NCBI GenBank assembly: GCA_016125385.1
Contig: WGLV01000022.1
Coordinates: forward strand, 124,001-188,000
Origin: a bacterium
Lineage (GTDB): Bacteria; Hinthialibacterota; Hinthialibacteria; Hinthialibacterales; Hinthialibacteraceae
Reading direction: 5' to 3'
DNA: 64,000 nucleotides
Every line of letters begins with the position of its first letter. The first letter of the stretch is position 1. A program made the position numbers and the translations under genes. Positions 35,103 through 43,563 of this stretch are shown piece after piece. Below the pieces are notes generated by a model. That model was not told the DNA's origin, ran no database searches, and worked only from the letters and a program-made list of their open reading frames with translations.

Positions 35103-35882
35103 CTATTCTTTCGTATACGCCATGCAGAAACAGGATATCGAATGGAAGCGCGGCGGACGCCACGGAACGCGATCCGGCGCCGTCTTGCGGATGTAATCCG
35201 TAGTGACGTGCTTGGCCGGATCGAACTGCTTCAGCAATTCCAGATACGCCTGATCCGGCGTAAACGTCTGCTCCAGCAGTTGAAGCATGCGCGCCACCAG
35301 CTTGAGCGGGATGTCGCGAGTTCCATCCAGCGATACGTCGATCGTCAGAATCAGCCTTCCCCCCGGTTTGAGAATCCGCCTGAAATCCGCGATCACGGGC
35401 GCGGGATCGCCCAGATGTTCGATCACGGAGATGCAATAAATGGCATGCAGCGCCTCATCGAGAAAGTCGGTATTTTTAATATCGCTGATCCGGTATCGCG
35501 CCCGGCTGTGGGCAGGCGGGTTCAGCGTCTTGGCGTCGATAATGGTTTGCGGGTCGCCATCGCCGCAGATAACCATCAGACGAGGGTCTTGCGATATCAG
35601 GTAATGCGGAAAGAACGTCAGGCCCGAGCCCGCGTCAAAGACGAACAACTCAGGCTCATTATTGGTCGCTATGAACGGTTTGAGTTGTTGATAAACCCAG
35701 GGATATTCCCATTGCCTGAAACAATGCCGGACCGGGTTTTTCCCCCACTTCGATTTATAAGAATCAAGCGCGTGCCCGTTCGCTTCAACGAACGCATCGC
35801 TGAACTGGACCATCTCCTGATAGAGAGAATCGTGATTGAGTTCTTCGTATAAAGTGATATCAGGAAATCCGTCCGTCAGCAT
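35103..35882 (-). CDS. Class I SAM-dependent methyltransferase
   Basis: A 259-residue methyltransferase: LFVFDAGSGLTFFPHYL is motif I, LMVICGDGD the acidic end of strand 2, IYCISVIEHLGDPAPVIADFRRILKPGGRLILTIDVS motifs IV-VI. The first 70 residues and the segment 200-240 are specific and unrecognised. GAGG lies 7 bases before the ATG. It starts 9 bases after the end of the large glycosidase-like gene and probably shares its transcript. The substrate is unknown. Confidence 0.85.
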   Translation of the reverse strand: MLTDGFPDITLYEELNHDSLYQEMVQFSDAFVEANGHALDSYKSKWGKNPVRHCFRQWEYPWVYQQLKPFIATNNEPELFVFDAGSGLTFFPHYLISQDPRLMVICGDGDPQTIIDAKTLNPPAHSRARYRISDIKNTDFLDEALHAIYCISVIEHLGDPAPVIADFRRILKPGGRLILTIDVSLDGTRDIPLKLVARMLQLLEQTFTPDQAYLELLKQFDPAKHVTTDYIRKTAPDRVPWRPPRFHSISCFCMAYTKE

Positions 35883-35891
35883 GGTCGAACC

Positions 35892-38717
35892 TCACTGCGT
35901 AAACGAGTCGATTTTCATATAGGGAATCTCGGGGCTCGCGGGGTAGAGCCGCGCGTTGCCCAACCGGTCGTTGATCTCAACCGCATAGATCAGGCCCTGC
36001 GGCGTTAGCGGAACGGTAGCGAAAAACTGGGGATCGTTACGCTGCATGGGCGTCCGGTTCCAAGGTGATGAACCATCCGGATTGCTGGTGGCGCCAATCG
36101 GCCGCCAGAGCAGGTTGGCCTCGGCTACTCCGGTCAGGTCGATGAAATCGCCCAGGATGGTGGCGTGATCGCGTGCGTCATTGATGGAGTGCCGCAGGTA
36201 ATCCATCCTCGGAGGCTGATCGTCGTTCGATACGGTCACCGTGTACGGGCGGCCGGTTTTGGGGTCGCGGATGTCGGTCGATTTTCCATTGATCTTCACG
36301 ATGAAATAGTATTCCAGCCGCCCCGCCACCATCAGATCGGATGCGATTTCGGCGTAATAGATGCCATCGACGCGAGTCGGTTGCATGAGCAGCTGTTTCG
36401 TGTCGCCCGCGCTGTTGCGGTAAACCAGCGTCAGATCCTGCGCCAGCATGCGCGGTGGAATCGACGCGGTGACCAGAAACGGCTCGTGCGGCGTAACGCG
36501 TGGGGTGGGCCAGTGCCCGATTCGCCCCGTCCAGTTCTGATCCTGCGTCCAATAGGTGTACGCCTGCGATACGAGAGCCTGATCTGAATCGAATGGCGTT
36601 TCCATGTCGCTCCAGTGTTTCTGCTGAAAACCCTGGGGAGTAAACACGGTCATGGCGCGAAAGCGCTTTCCGGTGAAATCGAGCAGTTCTTTCCAGTCAT
36701 TGGTGGATTGTTTCAGTTTTTCCGTGCAGGCGACGATGGCGGCCGCATCGTTGGTATTCTGGTAAAGTCCATACTGCACGGCCGCGTCGATCTGATCCAG
36801 CCAGCATCGCCCCAGCGTTTCGACGAGCTGAAAATCGAGCGACCATGACCGCCATTCCTGATAGCGCTTGATCTCCCGGTCTGAAAGAAGCCCCTGCGCC
36901 CCCTTCGCTTGAGGATGAATTTTTGCGTTAAGCGCGTTCATCGCTTCGCTGGCCCGGGCGGCGCCGTCGAGCGCCTTGACCAGCGCTTCTCGCGGAGAAC
37001 GCCGCCCGTCGGTTTTACTGGCGATGAGAAAATCAACCTCATCGCGGACGGATCGCGTGGAGAATGGCTCCGCCACCGGTCTCACCAGCCAGTCGGCCAG
37101 TGCGGCGGGCGGGCGCATCACGATCGGCAGGCGGCGCGATTCATCCATCAGGGGAAGAAGCGGCTGCAGGGCGGGCAAAACGCCACTGGCTTGTTGCAGC
37201 GCGTTAAATACGGCTTCACCCGCATCCTGTCCAAATCGCGTTTGAAAATCCTGAATGAATACGGAATTCGACTCCTCAGGGTTATACCCCAGGCGTCCCC
37301 AGAGGTCGTATGCGTACCAGTCGCGATCGTGCATCCAGTTTGAATACCGCAAATCGGGTGGGGAGGTTTTTGAGTCGGGGGCGCGGTGCGGCGCGTATGG
37401 CGCGGCAAGTTCCACGATGAACCCATTCGCCGAACCGATCCGCGCGGCGCGCATGATGTTGCGGATGAAATCCGCGTCGCCCCACGGAACCGTTTCCATA
37501 AGCGGATACGCCTGAATCCGGAACAGCAGCGCGTAAGGGCGGGGAATCGTCAGCATGCGCCATGTCTCTTCCGCCTGCGCGGCGGAACCCGCTTCGCCCG
37601 GCAGGATGTAATCGAGTCCCCAGCGAGCGGCGTTGAGGGGAACCTCGGCCACCGTGCCTCCCTGATACTGCCGGCTGAGCGCGTCGGCCATGCCGGTGGC
37701 GCCCGCCTCGCTTGCCAGCATTAGTTGCGTCTTGCCGCCCGCGTCGGTCATTCCCCCCAGTATGGCGAGAAAGGCGTCGCGTTGCGCCGTCCCGTCGGGC
37801 GCGAGTGAAAAACCGAATCCCGAAAGCAGCGGGCAGGCATCCAGCAGGCTCTTGACGCCGAGACGAAGGTCGCCGGGCGCCAACGCGCCGGGATCGGGCG
37901 GCGTCGTTTCAAACGTGACGTTGATCGCATACTCCGAAGCCATCTGCAAAATGCGATTGAGGCTGGCGCGGTTGCGCGACGCGGTTTCCGGGTCGGCGCC
38001 GCTTTCGGTCGAGAAAAACGGCGCCGCGTTGACGAATCCCGCGCGCTCCATGTCGAACACGCCGCGTAACGCGATCAGGTTGAATCGAGCTCGCGCCGCC
38101 CGATCGAGAAAACTCGTCCAGAAGGCTTCGGAATGAAACCATGAAAATGAATCTTCCAGCGCGTCGCGGGTCACGTTAACCAGCACGCCTCTTACCAGCG
38201 CGGTGGGAGCGCCTCGGCGTTCTTCCACCCGATCGAAAATGCTGGCGCCGGATGAAGGCGCTTCAAGTTGACCGGCGAGATCGAACGCGCCGTACATAGC
38301 CCCGGCGGCGTCGCGCCCGATTGTGTAGATCCGTGTTCCGCCGTCCCGCTGAAAACGCATGATGGAAAACGATTCGGGGCGGTCAGAGACGACGTCTGCG
38401 AATAACTTGGCCTGTTCGGGAGGAAACGCGTTCGGATCGAACGGCGCGACGATGATCTCCACGTCGGGTGAACCCACGCCTGCGGCGGCGGGGCCTTCGG
38501 CGACCGAAACGTCCCACTCGCGCGCACGGAAAACGTCTTCCAGCGCGCGCATCCCCTTGCGCACTGGAGCGGAAGGGGGTGACTCGGGTGTGACGATTCG
38601 GACGGTTTCGGCGCGAGGTGAACCAATCAGGCAGATGAAGACGGCGAGAAACAGAGCCGCGCGCGCCCATGACGCGCTTCGTGCGAACAGAATCGAGTTC
38701 CATTTCGAGGCATGCAC
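35892..38717 (-). CDS. Large secreted GH67/GH20-type N-domain protein
   Basis: A 941-residue exported protein. A signal peptide lies near residues 15-36 (SWARAALFLAVFICLIG). Residues about 40-150 form the alpha-glucuronidase/hexosaminidase N-terminal fold, with the signature RIYTIGRDAAGAMYGAFDLAGQLE. A TIM-barrel-like region follows (ARFNLIALRGVFDMERAG, YAINVTFETTPPDP, PLNAARWGLDYILPGEAG), then a long helical region and two C-terminal beta-sandwich segments ending KIDSFTQ. GTG 38717 is preferred because GAGGGAG lies about 10 bases upstream; a TTG further upstream is also open. Probable glycan hydrolase of unknown specificity. Confidence 0.62.
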   Translation of the reverse strand: MHASKWNSILFARSASWARAALFLAVFICLIGSPRAETVRIVTPESPPSAPVRKGMRALEDVFRAREWDVSVAEGPAAAGVGSPDVEIIVAPFDPNAFPPEQAKLFADVVSDRPESFSIMRFQRDGGTRIYTIGRDAAGAMYGAFDLAGQLEAPSSGASIFDRVEERRGAPTALVRGVLVNVTRDALEDSFSWFHSEAFWTSFLDRAARARFNLIALRGVFDMERAGFVNAAPFFSTESGADPETASRNRASLNRILQMASEYAINVTFETTPPDPGALAPGDLRLGVKSLLDACPLLSGFGFSLAPDGTAQRDAFLAILGGMTDAGGKTQLMLASEAGATGMADALSRQYQGGTVAEVPLNAARWGLDYILPGEAGSAAQAEETWRMLTIPRPYALLFRIQAYPLMETVPWGDADFIRNIMRAARIGSANGFIVELAAPYAPHRAPDSKTSPPDLRYSNWMHDRDWYAYDLWGRLGYNPEESNSVFIQDFQTRFGQDAGEAVFNALQQASGVLPALQPLLPLMDESRRLPIVMRPPAALADWLVRPVAEPFSTRSVRDEVDFLIASKTDGRRSPREALVKALDGAARASEAMNALNAKIHPQAKGAQGLLSDREIKRYQEWRSWSLDFQLVETLGRCWLDQIDAAVQYGLYQNTNDAAAIVACTEKLKQSTNDWKELLDFTGKRFRAMTVFTPQGFQQKHWSDMETPFDSDQALVSQAYTYWTQDQNWTGRIGHWPTPRVTPHEPFLVTASIPPRMLAQDLTLVYRNSAGDTKQLLMQPTRVDGIYYAEIASDLMVAGRLEYYFIVKINGKSTDIRDPKTGRPYTVTVSNDDQPPRMDYLRHSINDARDHATILGDFIDLTGVAEANLLWRPIGATSNPDGSSPWNRTPMQRNDPQFFATVPLTPQGLIYAVEINDRLGNARLYPASPEIPYMKIDSFTQ

Positions 38718-38829
38718 TGGAAGCCGTCTCCCTCGTGGTCCCAATGATCAATGAATAAACAGGATATCCTGACGCTTATTCTAGCGATTCGCTGAACAAA
38801 GTACATTCGTTTTTGTGACGGTGGATGTA

Positions 38830-41760
38830 CTATTCACCCATCATGAACGTATACACGTCGCCGCTGTTTACGCCGCTGACTCGAATCCCCGGTTGTCCAT
38901 CGTTTTCGCTCCGGCTCCATTCCACGGCGGCTTGATCGTCCGCTCCGGCTCGTTTGCGCGTGATGTTCAGTGGGGCGTTATCATCGAACCACGCTGAGGG
39001 CGCGGCGAACAACTCCACCATCGCCCCGTCGTTACAATGAAACACGGTCAATTTGGCGTGATTCGGGTCGAGCCATTGCAGTGCGCAGTCGATCGTTTCG
39101 TTTGATCGAAGCAGGGGACGAAGCCGGTTCGATTCATCCACTTCATGCGCGTTCAGCAGGGTAATGTTCCATAATCCGGCGGCGGGGCCCTGGGTCATGC
39201 GGCAGACGCCGTCCGCTGCGTAATCGCCCAGCCGCAGCAATCCTTCATCGCGGCTCTGAATGAAGATCGAGGTGGGGTTCAGGCTGGCCGAATAAGTGCG
39301 GTGGCCGCGCCGGCCGATGACGGCGAAAACCCCGGTGCGTTCGTTGCGCGCGAGAAATCCGCCGGGTTTGATCCGATCCGTCCCCAGCATGCCGCTTTCA
39401 AGGTGCCATTCCTGATTGCTCCGGTTCGCCCAGACGTTCAGTCCGTTGGCGTATTCGATGTGCAACCGGTTGTAATTGACCAGTTCGGATAACGATCGTT
39501 TCAATAGAACGCCCTTGGCGTCGAACGCCTGTCCGCTTTCGTCAAAATACTCGATTTTGGATGGGGCGTTGAATGGATCGAGAATCTCGGCCATGACCGG
39601 TTTCAGCAAACCGTATGCGGCTACGGCGTCGCGCGCGATTTCACGAGCCGACTGCCCCGGTTTCCAGATCGCGTCGCTCAAATGCGGAACGCGGCCAAAA
39701 CAGACCGTCGCGGTCAGATACTCATCCATCGGGAAGAATCGCGCGTCGACGGTTTCATCGTCCGGTTCTCCCAGAAACGCGGCGTATCCACCAAAACCCG
39801 TGACCGGTCTCCGCGCCCGCTGATTGCGAAGCGCGTCGTCAACGTAAAGAGGAAACTCACCGGGTAATAAATAGGGAAACGGCATGTTCCAGGCGAAGCG
39901 GTATACGGCTTCCGTCAAATGTGGATCGCTGGGCGGCGCGATGTGCATGACGTCGATGTTGGTCTCGCCGGCTTCCGCGTCGGCGGTCGGCGTCTCGGAT
40001 GAAGCCGGCTCCGCGACGCTGAGAAACGTCCCTTCGCCGTCGTCTTCCTCCAGTTCCGCGATGGAAGTCGATAGAAACGGAGTCATGTCGATGGCGGCTT
40101 CATGCGGCATGCCGGTCGCCAGCCTGACGCCGGATGCGATGAGCGATTGTTCCAGCGATTCCAGCGACGCTTTCGCGCCCCAGGCGTCCGATTGCATGGC
40201 GGTGGCGTTGTGTTCATCGCGCGCGCGCTCATCCCAGTTATGCAATACCATCAGCGTATCGTCGAGCCCCATCGCCTTGAACTGTTCGAGAAACGTCTTC
40301 GCCGTGGCGAACGCATCGCCGCGTGGACCGGAACGGCAGACCAGCGAATACGCGGTCTGCCAGGCGCGCGAGCCGGGGCTTTCCCAGCGCGATTTCTCTT
40401 CATTCCAGATCAACAATGAATAGTCGCCGTCGCGCGCTTCCTCATACGACCAACCGCGCTGACCCTGCACGCCGGAAAAATCGTTCAGGCTGTCATAAGT
40501 TTCATCGCCCTGCTTGATCTGAATGCGGAACTTCACCTCGCCGTCCGTCATGATCGCGGGAGTACGGCAGACGAATAGCAGTTCGTCTCCCTCGGTCATG
40601 GGAAACTCGCCGGTCAATCCGGTCGCGGGCTTGTCTTTCGGGTTCAGCCATTGGCTGAAAAGCAGCTTCGGTTCGCCGCCGGATGGATACAGTACGACTT
40701 CGCATTGAGCGTTCCGCTGTCCCGCCAGTTCAATCGTTCCGTTCAGATTGATAAAACCGTTTTGTTGCGCTTTCCAGCGCCGCGCCAGCGAAAGAGCGCT
40801 CAGCCCCGTCGGGAGAAACGGCGTTTCATTCCATTCCATGACGATGCGGTTTCGCAGATCGGCGGCGGCGGGGTCGTCGGCCGCGGGGCGAGAGGGCAAG
40901 ACTTCCAGCGGATCATCGCTGATGGTGAGGTACGCGGTGACGTGCAGCGGATCGTGCGGCTCGCCGGGCGTCTCTTCGATCCAGGCGGGCGTGTTCGAAG
41001 CCGTCGTCATGCGGGTATTAAACGCCTTCGATGCATAGGTGAATCGATTACAGTTGCTGAGAAAGGGGTCGATGTACGTCGACAGATAATACTCGCCCAG
41101 CGATTGCATGATGGGGAAAGGCGCGGTTGGCAGTTGCATGACGCGGCCCCGGCCCAGGTAACGCGCCCGGCCGAATGAAAAACCAACGTACCGGAAGCCA
41201 TCCTTTGGGCCGGTGAGGTCGCTCAGCCGCATGATCAGCGTCTTGCCGCGCAGGCTGAATTCATACCGTTTGCGCAGGCTTACCCCGCCGATCGTATCTT
41301 CATAATCGAGCGAAAGTCGGTTGCCCTCGAGCTTCTGATCGATCAGTTGCGTCTTGCCTTCGCTGGCTACTTTGAGCGGGCTCAGCAACTCCCCGGAAGC
41401 GTCCTTGATCCAGAATCCCGCCTGATAGAACGGAATGAAACGCTGGATCGTGTTCAACCGTCCCGTCACCTGAATCATACCCAGCGCCATACGCGGATCG
41501 GATAACCGCAGGCTGTACTCGACCGGCGATTGTTTGGAGATGTCGCTGAACGTGTATTCCTGCGTGTTCAATGCGAATCGCGCCGAGGCCGATTCAGGCG
41601 ACGCCAGCAGCGAAGCCACCGGCGGCGCCGACAACGGCGCCGCGTTGACGCCGGCCGCCGCCATCACAAAGAGCGGTATCCAACAGAGAATTTGAATAAT
41701 TCCGGTCCTGCGGCGCGGCTGTTCCGAAACCTCCGCGCCTCGCTTACGATATTCGTTCAC
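38830..41760 (-). CDS. Very large secreted beta-rich protein, putative glycan-active
   Basis: A 976-residue protein with an N-terminal export signal (IIQILCWIPLFVMAAAGVNA). Sequence features include a galactose-mutarotase-like first third (DYEDTIGGVSLRKRYEFSLRGKTLIMRLSDLTG), a possible catalytic barrel (DTLMVLHNWDERARDEHNAT near 500, MPHEAAIDMTPFLST), an acidic insert (ELEEDDGEGTF), and a C-terminal sandwich. The architecture recalls GH101-like/DUF5696 proteins, without convincing catalytic motifs. The GTG at 41760 has GGAG 6 bases upstream. It is first in a minus-strand run with 35892-38717 and the methyltransferase. Function not assignable. Confidence 0.55.
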   Translation of the reverse strand: MNEYRKRGAEVSEQPRRRTGIIQILCWIPLFVMAAAGVNAAPLSAPPVASLLASPESASARFALNTQEYTFSDISKQSPVEYSLRLSDPRMALGMIQVTGRLNTIQRFIPFYQAGFWIKDASGELLSPLKVASEGKTQLIDQKLEGNRLSLDYEDTIGGVSLRKRYEFSLRGKTLIMRLSDLTGPKDGFRYVGFSFGRARYLGRGRVMQLPTAPFPIMQSLGEYYLSTYIDPFLSNCNRFTYASKAFNTRMTTASNTPAWIEETPGEPHDPLHVTAYLTISDDPLEVLPSRPAADDPAAADLRNRIVMEWNETPFLPTGLSALSLARRWKAQQNGFINLNGTIELAGQRNAQCEVVLYPSGGEPKLLFSQWLNPKDKPATGLTGEFPMTEGDELLFVCRTPAIMTDGEVKFRIQIKQGDETYDSLNDFSGVQGQRGWSYEEARDGDYSLLIWNEEKSRWESPGSRAWQTAYSLVCRSGPRGDAFATAKTFLEQFKAMGLDDTLMVLHNWDERARDEHNATAMQSDAWGAKASLESLEQSLIASGVRLATGMPHEAAIDMTPFLSTSIAELEEDDGEGTFLSVAEPASSETPTADAEAGETNIDVMHIAPPSDPHLTEAVYRFAWNMPFPYLLPGEFPLYVDDALRNQRARRPVTGFGGYAAFLGEPDDETVDARFFPMDEYLTATVCFGRVPHLSDAIWKPGQSAREIARDAVAAYGLLKPVMAEILDPFNAPSKIEYFDESGQAFDAKGVLLKRSLSELVNYNRLHIEYANGLNVWANRSNQEWHLESGMLGTDRIKPGGFLARNERTGVFAVIGRRGHRTYSASLNPTSIFIQSRDEGLLRLGDYAADGVCRMTQGPAAGLWNITLLNAHEVDESNRLRPLLRSNETIDCALQWLDPNHAKLTVFHCNDGAMVELFAAPSAWFDDNAPLNITRKRAGADDQAAVEWSRSENDGQPGIRVSGVNSGDVYTFMMGE

Positions 41761-41919
41761 AAGTGACTCCACTGAAGTTCATCAGGAATGATCGGTTCTG
41801 ACGCGGCGCCGCGCCTTCTTCAATCAACGGATGACGGCGAGTTGAAGATACAGGCGATTCGGCCAGGCCGCATGAACGGTACAGTATAAATCAAGGATGT
41901 GAGAAGGCGAACGGCGGCA

Positions 41920-42765
41920 ATGACGCGAAATATTCGCATGGACGTGGAATACGATGGCGCTAATTATCGGGGATGGCAGTCCCAACCCGGCGAACCAACT
42001 CTCGAAGACGCCATTCGCGAGGCGGTCGAAAAGATCGTCAATCACCCGGTCACGCTATACTCGTCCGGCCGTACCGACGCGGGCGTCCACGCCGAACAGC
42101 ATGTAACCCATTTCCGAACCGATTCTGATGTGCCCGAATACAATTTGCTTCGGGGAGTCAATTCCATCACGCCGCGCGATATTTCGATTTACCGCGTGAT
42201 GGAAATGCCGCTGGAGTGGAGTGCGAGACATGACGCCGTCGAGCGTGAATACGCGTACCGCTTTTATAACGATCTCGTCCCCAGCGTTTTCTGGCGAGGC
42301 CGCAGTTATTGGGTTCGCGACCGGATCGATGTGGAGGCGATGCGTGAGGCGGCCCGGCATTTAATCGGACGCCATGATTTTGACGCATTTCGCAGCCTGC
42401 ATTGCGACGCCGAACACGCCGTGCGCACCCTTCATCTCATCGAGTTTCATGAAGATTTTCCCCTGATCCGCATGCGCGTCGTCGGCGACGCCTTCCTTCG
42501 GCATCAGGTTCGCATCACGGCGGGCACGTTGCTTGACGTGGGAGTTGGCAAACTCCGCCCGGATGAAGTCAAAACCATTCTCGAAAGCCGTGACCGCGGC
42601 CGCGCGGGTATCACCTTGCCGGGCTGCGGGCTGACCTTGGTTGCGGTACGCTACACGGGTGATGAACGCCCTTCAGGCTCATCCTCTTCAGCAAACGATT
42701 TCCTCCAGCAGCGCGCTTCCCTCGATCGATCCACCCGCTTCCGCGCGCCGGGTTATGACGCCTGA
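41920..42765 (+). CDS. truA: tRNA pseudouridine synthase TruA
   Basis: A 281-residue enzyme making pseudouridine at tRNA positions 38-40. Catalytic aspartate in YSSGRTDAGVHAEQHVTHF; other family motifs are EYDGANYRGWQSQP, VEREYAYRFYNDL, FDAFRSLHCDAEHAVRTL and GDAFLRHQVRITAGTLLDVG. Beyond the family end (AVRYTGDE) there is a serine-rich tail of about 35 residues. ATG 41920 fits the family N-terminus; an upstream GTG at 41899 is also open. Divergent from the large secreted gene. Confidence 0.96.
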   Translation: MTRNIRMDVEYDGANYRGWQSQPGEPTLEDAIREAVEKIVNHPVTLYSSGRTDAGVHAEQHVTHFRTDSDVPEYNLLRGVNSITPRDISIYRVMEMPLEWSARHDAVEREYAYRFYNDLVPSVFWRGRSYWVRDRIDVEAMREAARHLIGRHDFDAFRSLHCDAEHAVRTLHLIEFHEDFPLIRMRVVGDAFLRHQVRITAGTLLDVGVGKLRPDEVKTILESRDRGRAGITLPGCGLTLVAVRYTGDERPSGSSSSANDFLQQRASLDRSTRFRAPGYDA

Positions 42766-42890
42766 ACCGCATGGCGTTATAGCATTCACCAAAAATAATC
42801 TCGCCGGGCGAGTGTGCATTTCGCCGATTTTCTTATATCGTTATAGATAGAGACGTGAAAGATGGATTATCGAAGCCGTAAGGAGAGAGC

Positions 42891-43460
42891 ATGACGTACA
42901 AAACGGGTGCGTCTCAAGCATTTACGCTGATTGAGCTGCTGGTGGTGGTGGCGATTATCAGTATCCTCGCCTCCATCGCGTTGCCCAACTTTCAGCACGC
43001 GCAGGTCAAGGCGAAGGTGACGCGCGCCTTCGCCGATATGCGCACCCTCTCCACCGCCGTCGAGGCCTACGCGCTCGATCATAACGTCTATCCGCTGGAT
43101 GGAAACGATTACTTTGAGCGCGATGAAGCGCTCTACGAACAAACGCGCATCCAGCAGGTGTTAACCACACCGATCGCTTATGTCTCTGAAATCTTTCCCG
43201 ATATTTTTCACAATCGTGAAGTCCAGATATACGATCCGCTGGTACAGCGTTATTTCAAAGATAAAGGCCCTTACCCCTACGTGTACCAGACGAAGGATAA
43301 CTTCTTCAAACACATGGGCGCTCCGCACGCCTACTTCATCTTCAGCTTCGGCCCCGATCAGGATTTCGACAACCCCGCCGCCGACCCGAAGGATTTCATC
43401 CTGTACGACGCCACCAACGGCGTAATTTCCGATGGAGACCTTCTGCGCAAAGGTCCCTGA
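42891..43460 (+). CDS. Type IV pilin/pseudopilin-like prepilin protein
   Basis: A 189-residue protein with a prepilin leader and the canonical N-methylation/hydrophobic helix: QAFTLIELLVVVAIISILASIALPNF, with processing expected between the alanine and phenylalanine. The next part resembles GspG-type pseudopilins (KAKVTRAFADMRTLSTAVEAYALDHNVYPLDGND). The C-terminal 90 residues (YFIFSFGPDQDFDNP, LYDATNGVISDGDL) match the DUF1559-free GspG-like group common in PVC/FCB-like genomes. AAGGAGAG precedes the ATG. No other secretion or pilus gene is nearby, so it is an orphan. Confidence 0.88.
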   Translation: MTYKTGASQAFTLIELLVVVAIISILASIALPNFQHAQVKAKVTRAFADMRTLSTAVEAYALDHNVYPLDGNDYFERDEALYEQTRIQQVLTTPIAYVSEIFPDIFHNREVQIYDPLVQRYFKDKGPYPYVYQTKDNFFKHMGAPHAYFIFSFGPDQDFDNPAADPKDFILYDATNGVISDGDLLRKGP

Positions 43461-43563
43461 AAACAAAAATCAGGTTATTTTTGTCGTTCACCCCGTCAGG
43501 GGCGGGTGTCTGTAGCCCAGCCTTTGAAGGCCGGGGCCTCCTCGACGGACGGCGCTGCCGAAG

